63,409 nucleotides of DNA from GCA-2687025 sp964473525 (GTDB taxonomy: Bacteria > Poribacteria > WGA-4E > GCA-2687025), in the NCBI GenBank assembly GCA_964473525.1, contig CAYYPK010000038.1:1-63409 (forward strand). The letters run 5' to 3'. The notes under the pieces are model-generated. The model saw only the letters and a program-made list of their open reading frames with translations, had not been told where the DNA came from and did no database searches. This document shows positions 1 through 8,857 of the stretch, piece after piece (the stretch's first letter is position 1; every line of letters begins with the position of its first letter). The translations under genes and the position numbers were made by a program.

Positions 1-753
1 CAGCCGATGGAACTCGCCCTCCTCGCCGAACTGCCGGCGCAACCAGTGGACATCCTCGTTGTGGCTACGGTCGATCCAGACGAGCGCCTCGCGGATGTCG
101 TACCTGCCGTACATGTACAGCGATGGGTTTCCCACATCGTCGGCGATGGCGTCGAGCCATTCCCTGATGCGGCCGTCGTCCGCCTCGGTATGTGTGTCGC
201 GGATGTAGCTGGCGAGTAGGAAGCCCTCCAGGTACGTGACGCGGTCGGCCGCGCGGGCCGCATCGTCGGTGGGCTCCCCCAGCCGCGCGCTCCATCGGTC
301 GATCTCGCCGGTCAGCTCTCCGTGGCCGTCGCGGTAGGTCTGGTACTTCGCGCTTTCGTCCGGGTCGTCGGACAGGTCGCGGAGGGCATCCGCCGAGAGC
401 GCCATGCCGAGGTCGTGCGTGAACGCCGACAGGATGCACAGCGCGCACTCCAACGGCGTGAGCTCCTCCATCACGGCGTCGGGGACCAGCATCTCCATGA
501 TCCCGAGCACGTTCAGGAAGTGACGCTCGTCGTGATGCGTATACTCGGGCATGTACCGCGGGATCTGCTTCGCGATCTCGACGGCGGCGTTGCACACTTT
601 CTCTACGCAGAGGATGAGCGCGGAACAGTTCGGCGCCCCGCGTTCAGCGTCGAGCCGCTCCCAGAACTTGAACTCCGTATACGACGTCAGACCGCGAGAG
701 GCTGCCACGAGCGTTTCCCAATGGTTCAGTGCAATTGGTTGTTTCGCGATCAG
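1..753 (-). CDS. HD-domain (HD-CE-like) protein, C-terminus beyond window
   Basis: About 250 codons are visible and the frame stays open to the left edge, so the C-terminus is missing. The visible part contains an HD-type metal-binding pattern: a YTHHDERH segment followed about 35 residues later by LSAFTHDLGMAL, where the HD pair sits. This layout resembles the HD-CE domain found in bacterial signalling and conflict proteins, often fused to an ATPase; that assignment is from memory of the family. The start is uncertain: no ATG precedes the conserved part, so a CTG at 753 or a GTG at 708 are the options. It diverges from the SLATT gene at 810, which suggests a shared 5' region. Confidence 0.6.
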   Translation of the reverse strand, partial: MIAKQPIALNHWETLVAASRGLTSYTEFKFWERLDAERGAPNCSALILCVEKVCNAAVEIAKQIPRYMPEYTHHDERHFLNVLGIMEMLVPDAVMEELTPLECALCILSAFTHDLGMALSADALRDLSDDPDESAKYQTYRDGHGELTGEIDRWSARLGEPTDDAARAADRVTYLEGFLLASYIRDTHTEADDGRIREWLDAIADDVGNPSLYMYGRYDIREALVWIDRSHNEDVHWLRRQFGEEGEFHRL

Positions 754-809
754 CTTAGCATTACTGTTGCCGCGCGGTAATCCGACGCGCGGGCCGATGG
801 GAGGCAGGC

Positions 810-1412
810 ATGAGACGCAAGCGACCTAGCACCGAGGGGTTGGGAAAGCTCCCCTGGGGAGACGACGACGACCGGGCGGAGTCTCTGCACGCCCTGTACC
901 GGTTCGCAGTGGTCGAGGCCGAGGAGACGATCGGTTGGTACACCAAGGGGGCTCGCTGGGAGAAGTATAAGTCCAAGGCCCTGCGCGGCGGCGCGATCTT
1001 GGCGACCGCCCTCGCGGGGATTGTCCCGCTACTGTCCGTGGTATACCCCAAGTGGCTCAGAGACGTGTCGCCAACGTGGGCATCCGTGCTTCTCGCCATC
1101 GCCGCAGCAGCCGTGGGTTGGGACCGATTCTTCGGCGTCTCGAAGGCGTGGATGCGACTTATCGGCTGCAAGATGGATCTCCGGGCCAAGCTCAGGGACT
1201 TCCGCCTTGGGTGGCAAGCTGGCACGGCCACGTGGTGCGATTCCGGCCCCAACTGCGAGCAGACCCAAGCGCAGCTCGCGTTGGCTCGGGAGTTTACGAA
1301 TGAAGTGTCGCGCGTCACGATCGCCGAAACTCAGCGATGGATCCGCGAATTCGGGAACAGCCTGCAGGAGGCGGAGGAGAAAGTGGTCGACCCGCCGGAC
1401 CCGGACGAATGA
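810..1412 (+). CDS. SLATT-domain two-TM effector candidate
   Basis: The 200-residue protein has a WYTKGARWEKYKSKALR segment, then two hydrophobic helices at about residues 52-72 (AILATALAGIVPLLSVVY) and 80-104 (ASVLLAIAAAAVGWDRFFG), then a helical tail. This order, with DRFFG after the second helix, fits the SLATT family (SMODS and SLOG-associating two-TM effectors) of proposed membrane pore-forming effectors in nucleotide-signal defence systems. Start ATG has GGAGGCAG just upstream. No cyclase or SLOG gene is seen beside it; the divergent HD-domain gene is the only candidate partner. Family call is by pattern recognition; function is inferred. Confidence 0.7.
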   Translation: MRRKRPSTEGLGKLPWGDDDDRAESLHALYRFAVVEAEETIGWYTKGARWEKYKSKALRGGAILATALAGIVPLLSVVYPKWLRDVSPTWASVLLAIAAAAVGWDRFFGVSKAWMRLIGCKMDLRAKLRDFRLGWQAGTATWCDSGPNCEQTQAQLALAREFTNEVSRVTIAETQRWIREFGNSLQEAEEKVVDPPDPDE

Positions 1413-1531
1413 GCTTCCAGCCACCGTGAAGAGGCCGCCGAGGGTTCGTCGAACTCTCAGCGGCCAGACCCAAAGGTGGCAAGATGTCGCCCACGACGAA
1501 AGCGCGGACGACATGACCGGGGCCGACCCGG

Positions 1532-1753
1532 TCACTGTTGACCGACGACGGGCGCGTCATCGGTCGTAGCTGTGGAATCGTGGCGCAGGGCGTCTTGCGC
1601 GTCGGCGAGCTCGCGCAGGGCCAACGCGGCGCCTTCCAGGCGCAAGGCGTTGCGTTGATGCTCCGCCGCCGCCTGCTGATATCGCACGCGGGTGGTCTCG
1701 ATGTAGTGGGCCAGCCAAACGCTGGCGCCCGCTTCGTGCATCTCACCGATCAC
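1532..1753 (-). CDS. Small helical phage protein (73 aa)
   Basis: Predicted to be almost wholly helical and charged, with many Ala, Arg and Gln residues, no cysteine and no membrane segment. It starts with GTG overlapping the TGA of the upstream gene (GTGA), so translation is probably coupled, and it is the last gene of the leftmost phage block. I do not recognise a family. An internal ATG four codons on is an alternative start. Confidence 0.5.
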   Translation of the reverse strand: MIGEMHEAGASVWLAHYIETTRVRYQQAAAEHQRNALRLEGAALALRELADAQDALRHDSTATTDDAPVVGQQ

Positions 1754-1980
1754 GCTATGCCCTCCTGCTTGCCCGCCTCTGCGCGGATGCTCTCCCGTTG
1801 CGCCGCCAACGTCGTGGCGTCGTCAAGGACCGGCGCGTCGACGTTAACCCACGCCGAGAAGTCAGGATCGTCCGTCTCCTCCTTGAGGTACGCGACGCGG
1901 TGGATCGCGCGGGCCACGGAGCCGTCGTCTGCGTAGTACGTCTCGGTCGTCTGTCGGATAGCGCGGATGCGCTTCGCCAT
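1750..1980 (-). CDS. Small phage protein (76 aa)
   Basis: Starts MAKRIRAIRQTTETYYADD, with GGGAGCGACCC just upstream of the ATG. It sits 11 bp after the fibre-like gene at 1992-2945 and overlaps the next gene by four bases, so it belongs to the block 1 operon. The charged, acidic C-terminal half has no recognisable motif. Position at the end of a tail module suggests a tail accessory or fibre-associated protein, but nothing in the sequence proves that. Confidence 0.55.
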   Translation of the reverse strand: MAKRIRAIRQTTETYYADDGSVARAIHRVAYLKEETDDPDFSAWVNVDAPVLDDATTLAAQRESIRAEAGKQEGIA

Positions 1981-1991
1981 GGGTCGCTCCC

Positions 1992-2945
1992 TTACGCGAG
2001 AGTGTAGATGGGCATGTAGTACGCCTGGTCGGTTATCTGGTTGCCGTCGTCCTGCACGTAGACGCGCAGGAAGCCGGCGCGCGTCGCCGTCGTCACGGCG
2101 GCCTCCTCGACAATGGTCGTGGTGAGGTCGAGGTTCGCCGCGGAGCCGCGATACCGCACGAACTCCTCCGACGTGTCCGCCTGATCGAGGTAGAGAACCG
2201 GCTTGGCGCCGGACGCGGACGACTGGTCGATGCGCAGCATCGCGCTGTACGACGTCGTGCCGATGGCGATCTCCTGCGCGCTGCTGATGCGCATCGCCTC
2301 CGTGCTGGCGCCGCTCAGTAGGGCTACCTCCGCGCCTGCGGTCGCCGTGCCCAGGTCGAAACGGGTGTTCGCGGCGTTCCACGTCAACCGCACGGAGTCG
2401 GTGTCGTCGGCGTCGCCCAACCAAAGGCGCGCCGCGGCGCCGCTCGGCGAAATCAGCGACAACCCACCCGCGCCGGCAAGCTCGAACACGTAGTCGTCAG
2501 CGGAGGTGTGCGCGGTTCCGCCGCTGTCGCCGTGCGAGAACCGCGTCTGCGTCGCCGTCATCGAGAAGCGCGCGTCCTGCACGGTTGCCGGAAGCGTCGC
2601 GGCGTCGTGGATGGCGAAGGCGTCGGCGGAGTCGTCATAGCCGAGCGCCCACTTGTCCGTGAGAGACGCACCGTTGTTGTCCTGGAAGAGGAGCGTCGAG
2701 TCCGTGTTCGCCGTTGTCGGAGCCACCCTCCCTCGCGGCGCGGTCTCCGCCGACGAAATCAGCGTGCCAGCGTTGCCAGCGGCCAGCAGGTAGTTGTCTG
2801 CATTCGCGTCGCGCGCGGCGAGGCCGGTCATCGCCTTGTTGACGAGCGTGCGCAGATCCTGGATCTCCCGCGTGTACGAGAACTTGTCCGTTATCGCCGG
2901 CACGGGCAGGTAGTGCTCCGACGTGTTCGTGTAGTCGTTCGCCAT
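1992..2945 (-). CDS. Phage tail fibre or tip-like protein (317 aa)
   Basis: Residues 1-60 are polar with a short helical stretch (REIQDLRTLVNKAM). The rest is rich in Ala, Ser, Thr, Asp and Gly with repeated short beta-like phrases such as ARFSMTATQTRFSHGDSG and TDSVRLTWNAANTRFDLG, typical of trimeric fibre shafts. The N-terminus would attach to the tail and the C-terminus would reach the surface; this is inferred from composition and from its place after two large tail genes. Only 3 bp separate it from the gene before it. No catalytic motif or carbohydrate-binding fold is obvious. Confidence 0.6.
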   Translation of the reverse strand: MANDYTNTSEHYLPVPAITDKFSYTREIQDLRTLVNKAMTGLAARDANADNYLLAAGNAGTLISSAETAPRGRVAPTTANTDSTLLFQDNNGASLTDKWALGYDDSADAFAIHDAATLPATVQDARFSMTATQTRFSHGDSGGTAHTSADDYVFELAGAGGLSLISPSGAAARLWLGDADDTDSVRLTWNAANTRFDLGTATAGAEVALLSGASTEAMRISSAQEIAIGTTSYSAMLRIDQSSASGAKPVLYLDQADTSEEFVRYRGSAANLDLTTTIVEEAAVTTATRAGFLRVYVQDDGNQITDQAYYMPIYTLA

Positions 2946-2948
2946 GAG

Positions 2949-4472
2949 TCAGTCCCTTACGTCGAGGGTGGCGTGTTCCCGCGGCACGCCCACGTGGCGC
3001 AGCGTGTCCGTCGTCGTGAAGCCCGCCGAGGAGATGTCGAGTCGCCTGCCTTCGATCATGTACAGTCCCTGGAAGCCCTCGTCGGGCAGATCCACCTCGA
3101 CGATTTCCAGTGGCAGGAGGCTGAGGATGCCCGGAGCGCGAATCTGGATGCGCTCGAGCGGAAAGGCGCGCTGGGACGCCTGAGTCTCGGCGTAGCTCTC
3201 GCGGTCGAGCGAGTAGCGACCGAAGTCGAAGCCATCCGCCGACTGCGTCCCTCGCGGCACTTCCGAAAGGCCGCCCAACGAGTACGTGCGGTAGCGCAGC
3301 CCATACTCGGCGACGGACGCCTCGACGGTCGCATTGCTCGTGGAGCCCTCGCCGAGTTGGGAGAACTGCAACGTCTCCATCTCCTCGGGGGTGAGAGCGG
3401 AGAGATCGATGAAGTCACGCAACGTCGACTCCGGCGTCGTGCGGGCTCGCACTTCGTTGACGACGAGCGTCGATTCAAGGCCAACCACGTCGACCACGTT
3501 GTGCGGCGAGAACCGGAACGGCTCGACGACGGCGCCCTTGAAAGCGAAGAGATAGTACCAATCGGGGTAAGCAGCCTGCGTGGGGTTCCGGGCGATTCTG
3601 CGATGCGGCCAGAGCGCTAGAGTCGAACGGTACGGCATGGTGTCGAAGTCGGACTCCCCGGACGGGAACACCCAACCCGTGTTGGGTGGCTTGCCGAGGT
3701 CGCTCATGCGGGCGGTGGCCCATATGGGGTTCCCGTCCGAATACGTGACCATGAGCTCGCCGCCAGGGGACAGGTACGCCATGAGCTGCGCGGATCTCAG
3801 CAGGTCGGACAGTTCGTCGTAGACCGTCTCACGCCGGTTCGGTATGTTCGGGTACTGATGGACGCCCGTGCCGGAGTGCGTCAGCACGTCGGCTGTCGAC
3901 AGCAGGTCGTCCAACAGGTGGTGGACGGCGCGCGCGAGGCCGTCTTCGTCTCCGCCGTCGATCGTGGCGTACTCCGGCTCGACGTCCGTCGCCTCGGAGG
4001 GCTCGGCGTATGGGTGCTCCTGGAGCCGCCTTAGCTGGTCGAAGCATGACAGCACATAGCTGCGGCCCGCGGCGCCCTCCTTGACGTTCTCGACGTAGCC
4101 GCGGAACACGAACATCAGGTTCGATGGGTCGACGCCGACCGCGACGTACACTTCGTCGCCGGTCTTCGGCGCGCGCGTCATACTCGCCGACGCCACCTCT
4201 ATGGTGCACTGCCCCGTGGCGAGCGTCGCGTCCGCGTACTGCCTGCCGTCGAAGCCCATGCGTATGGACACGGAGACCACGTCGCGGAGCGTGTCCCCAT
4301 CGGCGGCCTCATGCCCACCGCGGAGGAAGACGTACACGTTCGGGCTGCGCACGGGAGCGGCTTCCTGGACGCGCGCCTTCGCGTGGCGCGGCCACTCGTA
4401 GTACCAACCGACCCTGGCGCCTGGCTCGTAGTAGTGTTCGTGCTTTAGGCGGGCGTCCCAGAAGTTCGCCAT
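2949..4472 (-). CDS. Phage tail/baseplate-like structural protein (507 aa)
   Basis: Start chosen at MANFWDARLKHEHYYEPGA, whose ATG overlaps the TAA of the upstream gene (TAATG), indicating coupled translation; an upstream extension of the frame reads as low-complexity shadow. The protein contains alternating beta-type segments (TGQCTIEVASASM, TGDEVYVAVG, LMFVFRGYVENVKEG) resembling the late-control/hub domains of phage tail proteins, followed by a middle region that would handle local geometry and a beta-rich C-terminus. It is the second gene of block 1. A tail hub or baseplate role is an inference from fold-like pattern and order. Confidence 0.6.
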   Translation of the reverse strand: MANFWDARLKHEHYYEPGARVGWYYEWPRHAKARVQEAAPVRSPNVYVFLRGGHEAADGDTLRDVVSVSIRMGFDGRQYADATLATGQCTIEVASASMTRAPKTGDEVYVAVGVDPSNLMFVFRGYVENVKEGAAGRSYVLSCFDQLRRLQEHPYAEPSEATDVEPEYATIDGGDEDGLARAVHHLLDDLLSTADVLTHSGTGVHQYPNIPNRRETVYDELSDLLRSAQLMAYLSPGGELMVTYSDGNPIWATARMSDLGKPPNTGWVFPSGESDFDTMPYRSTLALWPHRRIARNPTQAAYPDWYYLFAFKGAVVEPFRFSPHNVVDVVGLESTLVVNEVRARTTPESTLRDFIDLSALTPEEMETLQFSQLGEGSTSNATVEASVAEYGLRYRTYSLGGLSEVPRGTQSADGFDFGRYSLDRESYAETQASQRAFPLERIQIRAPGILSLLPLEIVEVDLPDEGFQGLYMIEGRRLDISSAGFTTTDTLRHVGVPREHATLDVRD

Positions 4473-6124
4473 TAGAGCGGCAGCTCCTCGAAGATGGACG
4501 AACGCAGCGTTGAGAGCGTCATCGATAGACGCCGGTCGTGCGATGTCAGCGCGCCCGTGTGGAGCCACGTCTCCGGCAGCGAGTCGATCTGCACCAGGAA
4601 GTCTCTCGTGTACCGCACGACCAACTGCGCCTGTTCCAGCTCCCCGGACGTGGCATCCGGCGCGGGAGCCGCCAGGGCCATGCCCGTCGGGCGGATCATG
4701 TAATCCGCGCCAGCCGTCAGCGTCGTGGGAGGCCGGGTGTATGGAGTGTCGGAGCCGCGCGAGTCGAGTTGCACGTAGGAAATCGACTTCGGCTCGTCCG
4801 TTGTGTCGAAGACGTTCACCCCCAGAGCGCCCATCGATGTCGCAGCGGTGTCTCGGGCGTCGAAACCGGAGTTGCCATGCACGGCGAAGTTCTTGAGCGT
4901 CAGCTTCGCTCCGCTTCCGCGGTCGGTTGCCCGCGTGCGGAACAGCAGGTGGACCGGGAGGCCGTCGTCGGACTCGTCTCGGAAGGCAGACAGCAGGTTC
5001 GATCCGCGCAGATCGAGAACCGTCGGATACGTCCCGGATCTCGGGACCGTCCTGATGCGGCGCCACACGGACACGTTCCAATCGAACGCCCACACGTCGA
5101 AGCCCACCTTGCCAGCGCCGGTCGAATTCACCTCGGAGACGCAGTCAACGCTGGCAGTAACGGCGGTGCTCCACTGTCCGATGGACGAGTCGCTCGTCGG
5201 TATGCTCATCTGCACGTACGCGTATGCGGAGTCGCTCGACGTGACGATGGACGCCCCCTGCGTCGAGCCAACCTTGCTGAACTCCGTGTCGCCCCACGAT
5301 GCGACGCCAGTGACGCTGAAGGCCGCTTCGCCCGGTAGTAGGGAGTGATCGAACGTCTGCGCGTACAGCTTGGACGAGGCGTAGAGGCTGCGGGCGTTGC
5401 CGTAGTCGATGCGACCCTTGGAGTAGGTCGGGAACACCTCCTGATTGTCCGGCACGTCGCCGTCGTCGAGGCGTAGCGCCTCGCCTCGGTAGAAGTACTC
5501 CTGAAGGCGGTCGTACGTGGCGGCGTCGACGCCGTTCCACGCGTAGTCGAACGTGTAGTGTCGCTGGAGGACATCCACGACGCGGCGCCCCGACAAAGTC
5601 GTGTGCGTCGCCTTCACCGGGGTGATGCGTCTCTGCACGCTGTCGGGATCAAGTAGCAGGACGCACTCGCTCAGCGAGGCCTCGTTCACCTGTATCTCGC
5701 CGTCGATGTCGGCGCCCTGACAGACGCGCATCTGCACGCCAGTCACGCCGTCGCCGACGGTGACATCCAAGACAGCACGCTTGAAGTCGTTGTACGTGGT
5801 CGAATACGCGGACGACGCGAAGTTCGTCGACGCGAGGATCGTCCCGCCCTGGTCGAGGATCGAGACGTTGCAGGTCTGGGAGGAGTCCACCGTCCGGTAC
5901 AGGCACTCGGCGCGCACTGGCAACGCGGACCCCACCAGCGTGACGGTGGGCGATACCGCCCCGGCGAGCGTCGTGGATGCCAGGACGTGCAGTTCCGTCT
6001 GCGCGGTGATGGACGTGGCGCTCGCGAGGATCGACCCGCCGGCCTCCGCCGTCCATCCCTCGTTGCTCGCGACGAAGTTCGCGCGTCCCGTGACGGTGGG
6101 GAACAGTTTGATGCCGTGACTCAT
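4472..6124 (-). CDS. Phage tail-associated structural protein (550 aa)
   Basis: First gene of block 1, 89 bp downstream of the shared dyad element at 6213-6226. It begins MSHGIKLFPTVTGRANFV and has two beta-sandwich-like regions (about residues 15-150 and 240-420) rich in Ser, Thr and Val, resembling jelly-roll carbohydrate-binding modules seen in tail and baseplate proteins. A middle section (about 165-220) has aromatic-rich text such as RHYTFDYAWNGVDAATYDR. No enzyme motif is visible. The gene ends in TAATG with the next gene. Host-surface contact is plausible but inferred. Confidence 0.6.
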   Translation of the reverse strand: MSHGIKLFPTVTGRANFVASNEGWTAEAGGSILASATSITAQTELHVLASTTLAGAVSPTVTLVGSALPVRAECLYRTVDSSQTCNVSILDQGGTILASTNFASSAYSTTYNDFKRAVLDVTVGDGVTGVQMRVCQGADIDGEIQVNEASLSECVLLLDPDSVQRRITPVKATHTTLSGRRVVDVLQRHYTFDYAWNGVDAATYDRLQEYFYRGEALRLDDGDVPDNQEVFPTYSKGRIDYGNARSLYASSKLYAQTFDHSLLPGEAAFSVTGVASWGDTEFSKVGSTQGASIVTSSDSAYAYVQMSIPTSDSSIGQWSTAVTASVDCVSEVNSTGAGKVGFDVWAFDWNVSVWRRIRTVPRSGTYPTVLDLRGSNLLSAFRDESDDGLPVHLLFRTRATDRGSGAKLTLKNFAVHGNSGFDARDTAATSMGALGVNVFDTTDEPKSISYVQLDSRGSDTPYTRPPTTLTAGADYMIRPTGMALAAPAPDATSGELEQAQLVVRYTRDFLVQIDSLPETWLHTGALTSHDRRLSMTLSTLRSSIFEELPL

Positions 6125-6189
6125 GCCTTGATACCCCGTGTTGGAGCGCGCTATGGGCGCCCCGCGTCGGTGATTTCGTCGGTCATGAG

Positions 6190-6228
6190 TTAGGCTAGAC
6201 GGGCGAGATTGGTCGGTTCAAACCGAAG
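6190..6228 (-). promoter_or_regulatory. Shared dyad element / candidate phage promoter, copy A
   Basis: The dyad TCGGTTCAAACCGA (6213-6226) recurs upstream of all three phage blocks. On the minus strand it supplies TTGAAC as a possible -35, followed after 18 bp by TAGCCT (6192-6197). It lies 89 bp upstream of the first block 1 gene. Whether it binds sigma factor, an activator or a repressor cannot be told from sequence. Confidence 0.6.
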
Positions 6229-6437
6229 GCGTGGGCGTGAGACGCACCTACCAGCGCCCCTGAAACGGGGGGCGCGTTGATTCTCCGCACCCGCACGTCA
6301 GGTCGTGTACAGCATGCGAGAAGCCCGGCGTTCTGGGCGAATCCCAGGCGGCCGGGCTACTTGCTGTCGTCCTGGCTGTCGCCCAGACAGTGGTCAGGGC
6401 TCATCGACGCGGGCAAGGTCTGCCCGAGGGCATCCAG
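6229..6437. other. Intergenic stretch with two hairpins
   Basis: Together with the promoter element, 6125-6437 carries no convincing gene. An 11-codon reading frame after the element (start 6186, minus) looks spurious. A GC-rich hairpin lies at 6254-6275 (GCGCCCC / GGGGCGC) and a second, stronger one at 6322-6358. Confidence 0.5.
6322..6358 (-). terminator. Candidate terminator hairpin
   Basis: AGCCCGGC (6322-6329) pairs with GCCGGGCT (6351-6358), and inside it CTGGG pairs with CCCAG. It is about 80 bp beyond the stop of the secreted-protein gene ending at 6438. There is no clear T-run, so Rho-independent termination is unproven. Confidence 0.45.
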
Positions 6438-7067
6438 CTACCGAGAGTCACGCAGCCTCCCCCATTGCGTCGCCAGCTTCGCCTGCGGATCGACCGCGGT
6501 CTCGGTTGGCGGTGGGCCGGTGAACGATATGTAGTCTATCTCCGTAACGACGCCTGCCGCGGTACCCGGATCAATGCGGAACACCGACACGTCGCCCTCC
6601 TGCCAGCCGCCACGTTCCAGTTCCACCTCAATGTCCTGGAAGTCGTCTCCGGCGGGGATGTCGAAGTTCTGGCGCATGGTTTCGCCCCACCCGCCATCCG
6701 CCACCGTGATGTAGTAGACCTGCCACGTGGCCGCCTGATTGATGCGCACGCTCATCGCGAGGACGTTGTACGTGTCGCCGGGAAATGGGTCGTAGTTCAC
6801 GCTGTTCCACTCCCCGCCCGGGAACATGTACGGGTCTGGCCCGGTGGATTCGACTTTCAGGACGCCCCGAGTCGCACCGCCGCCGTCGGTCACTTCCGCC
6901 AGCTCCTGTGTCAACTGGTTCTGCGCGCTCCAGTCCGCCAACTCGGTCGCAGCGTCGTCGCCGTCGAACAGCCACTGCGGCACGAGGCCGTCCTGCGCGG
7001 AGGCGGGCGTCGTCATGAGGCCCATGAGCGCCAGGGCCGTGAAAGTCCCTTGGATCGCGGTCTTCAT
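6438..7067 (-). CDS. Secreted protein with KLAT-W C-terminal motif, paralogue 1 (209 aa)
   Basis: Start is the ATG preceded by GGAGAG, giving a signal peptide (MKTAIQGTFTALALMGLM, cleavage near PASA-Q). The mature part is a single beta-rich domain with conserved phrases shared with its neighbour at 7285-7917: DGLVPQWLFDG, PYMFPG, FPGDTYN, TWQVYY, RQNFD-PAGDDFQDIEVELE and FRIDPGTAAGVV. It looks like a ConA/CBM-type sandwich with an exported location. It ends AVDPQAKLATQWGRLRDSR, a tail also seen in modified form at 29.3 kb. Tandem duplication produced the pair. Ligand and role are unknown. Confidence 0.75.
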   Translation of the reverse strand: MKTAIQGTFTALALMGLMTTPASAQDGLVPQWLFDGDDAATELADWSAQNQLTQELAEVTDGGGATRGVLKVESTGPDPYMFPGGEWNSVNYDPFPGDTYNVLAMSVRINQAATWQVYYITVADGGWGETMRQNFDIPAGDDFQDIEVELERGGWQEGDVSVFRIDPGTAAGVVTEIDYISFTGPPPTETAVDPQAKLATQWGRLRDSR

Positions 7068-7216
7068 CAGTGTCTCTCCAGCGAGATTGCCTGCGCCGAT
7101 GGGCGGCGAGGCGTTCGAGCGTAGGATACTCTCCCCGGGGCGCATCACAGAGACCGAGACCATCATCCCGATTCTGCTCCCTTGATGGCTTCGAGGAGCG
7201 TTGGCGGCATCGGTGG

Positions 7217-7238
7217 GCCAGGGCCAGCAGGCCCTGGC
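7217..7238 (-). terminator. Candidate terminator hairpin
   Basis: A perfect 9-bp stem, GCCAGGGCC / GGCCCTGGC with loop AGCA, lies 47 bp beyond the stop at 7285. No T-run follows on the minus strand, so it may be a transcript stabiliser or a repeat instead. Confidence 0.4.
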
Positions 7239-7284
7239 GTCACCATCGTCGAGCGCGAGCGCGCTGGGCTGCGGAGCGGTCCCG

Positions 7285-7917
7285 CTACCGGGCGTCTCGC
7301 AACCTTCCCCACTGCGTCGCCAGCTTTGCCTGCGGATCGACTGCCTTGACGCCTTCCGGCGGGCCGGTGAACGAGATGTAGTCGATCTCCGCGACGACGC
7401 CCGCGGCGGTGCCAGGGTCGATGCGGAATATCTTGACGTCGCCGTCCTGCCACCCGCCGCGCTCGAGCTCTACCTCGATGTCCTGAAAGTCGTCGCCCGC
7501 CGGGACGTCGAAGTTCTGGCGCATGACCTCTCCCCACGCCAGGTCGCCTACCACGACGTAGTAGACCTGCCAGGTGTTGGCCTGGTTCACGCGAAGGCTC
7601 ATGGACAGGATGTTGTACGTGTCGCCGGGGAACGGCTCGTAGTTGGCGACGTTCCAGTTCGCGCCGGGAAACATGTATGGATCGCCGCCCGTGGACTCCG
7701 TTAGCAGGACGCCTCGGGTCTCGCCGGCTCCGTCCTTCACCTCGTCCAGTTCCAGCGGCAGCAGTTGGTTCTGCGCTCCCCAATCTACTAGCTCATCCTC
7801 AGCGTCGGGACCGTCAAACAGCCACTGCGGTACGAGACCGTCCTGCCCGTAGGCTAGCGTGGCGCTGGCGGCCATGATCGCCAAGGCCAAACACGTTCGG
7901 CCGATCGCGGTTCTCAT
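7285..7917 (-). CDS. Secreted protein with KLAT-W C-terminal motif, paralogue 2 (210 aa)
   Basis: Tandem paralogue of the protein at 6438-7067: both start with a signal peptide after a GGAGAG ribosome site, share DGLVPQWLFDG right after the cleavage site, and keep the same order of motifs to the end (KLATQWGRLRDAR). I chose the ATG at 7917 because it aligns with the start of the paralogue; an ATG 24 bp upstream would only add charged residues. Probably exported and sugar- or surface-binding. The two differ mostly in the segment after PQWLFDG and in surface charges, which suggests divergence in ligand. Confidence 0.75.
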   Translation of the reverse strand: MRTAIGRTCLALAIMAASATLAYGQDGLVPQWLFDGPDAEDELVDWGAQNQLLPLELDEVKDGAGETRGVLLTESTGGDPYMFPGANWNVANYEPFPGDTYNILSMSLRVNQANTWQVYYVVVGDLAWGEVMRQNFDVPAGDDFQDIEVELERGGWQDGDVKIFRIDPGTAAGVVAEIDYISFTGPPEGVKAVDPQAKLATQWGRLRDAR

Positions 7918-8111
7918 ATGCTTATCTCTCCTGCGTGACACCGCGCGGCAATCGCGCGCGACATGTGGACGTAGGATACCGCCCCCGGCTCCCGCTTCAA
8001 AGGCCCGGAGGTCCGTGCCGCGGCCGCAGCCTTGATGCTGTCGCTGGGCGTTGATACAAACCGGGACGGAGTGACAGCACGCCTGAACGCGCTGGCGACT
8101 GAAGGAGAGAA

Positions 8112-8819
8112 ATGCAGGGACTGGAAGACTTCCTGAAAACGCACGACGGCGGCGACATGCTCGACATCGCTTGCGGCGGCGGCGCGTTCGGTCGGCGCCT
8201 CGTCGACGGATGCCGGTCCTACAAGAGCGTGACGGGGCTCGACATGAACGAGGGGGCCCGCGAGGGGTTCCTCTCGAATGTTGAGGGCAACAACGTCACG
8301 TTCGTAGCGTCGCCCATCGCCGACTACCTGGAGGGCGACCACAGCTACGACACTGTCTCCGTCTCCAACGCGCTGCATCATCTCGCCGGCGTTGGGACGA
8401 TCCTACGCGACCTGCGCGCCATCGTGGACGAAGACGGCGTCGTCATCATCCACGAGATGTACGCCGATGGCATCACTCCTGCGCAGGAGACGCAGCGCGA
8501 CGTGCACGCCATGATCGCGCGGCTGCATCGCGTGCAGGGCGAGTTCCATCGCGGCGCGTACACGCGCGAGGAGATCCGTGGCTTCGTGGCGCGTTCAGGC
8601 CTGGTCGTCCAACACCTGTTTGAGGCCCGCAACGAGGACGCTCCGATCGAGAAGGGCAAGGACGGGTTCGCTGGCCGCCTCAAGGGCGTGCTGGACCAGG
8701 CATACCCGGACGGCGCGCCCGCAGAGGTCCAGGCGGAGGTGGACGATCTCATGCGACGCGCTGTTGAGATCGGCGTGGGGCGTCCTCCCCAGTGGACTCT
8801 TGTCTGCGCGTACGAGTAA
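8112..8819 (+). CDS. Class I SAM-dependent methyltransferase (235 aa)
   Basis: Motif I is MLDIACGGGAFGRRL (about residues 15-29), followed by VTGLDMNEGAREGF with the acidic residue expected to bind the ribose of S-adenosylmethionine, and by SYDTVSVSNALHHL as the post-motif region. This is the Methyltransf_11/25 layout. The C-terminal third (about 125-235) is helical and would shape the acceptor site. GAAGGAGAG precedes the ATG. The substrate cannot be inferred. It stands 39 bp from the secernin-like gene on the same strand, so co-transcription is likely. Confidence 0.8.
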   Translation: MQGLEDFLKTHDGGDMLDIACGGGAFGRRLVDGCRSYKSVTGLDMNEGAREGFLSNVEGNNVTFVASPIADYLEGDHSYDTVSVSNALHHLAGVGTILRDLRAIVDEDGVVIIHEMYADGITPAQETQRDVHAMIARLHRVQGEFHRGAYTREEIRGFVARSGLVVQHLFEARNEDAPIEKGKDGFAGRLKGVLDQAYPDGAPAEVQAEVDDLMRRAVEIGVGRPPQWTLVCAYE

Positions 8820-8857
8820 CCCACCGACCGCGGCGAGCGGCGGCTTTGGAGCCTGTC

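Noticed and set aside
4473..5093. N-terminal extension of the tail gene at 2949-4472
   Set aside because: The extension overlaps the neighbouring structural gene in another frame and its text is arginine/glycine-rich shadow; ATG at 4472 is coupled to the upstream stop.
6213..6226. tRNA T-arm or attachment site reading of the GGTTCAAACC element
   Set aside because: There is no acceptor or anticodon stem around it, and the element occurs three times in the same position relative to phage operons, which fits regulation better.
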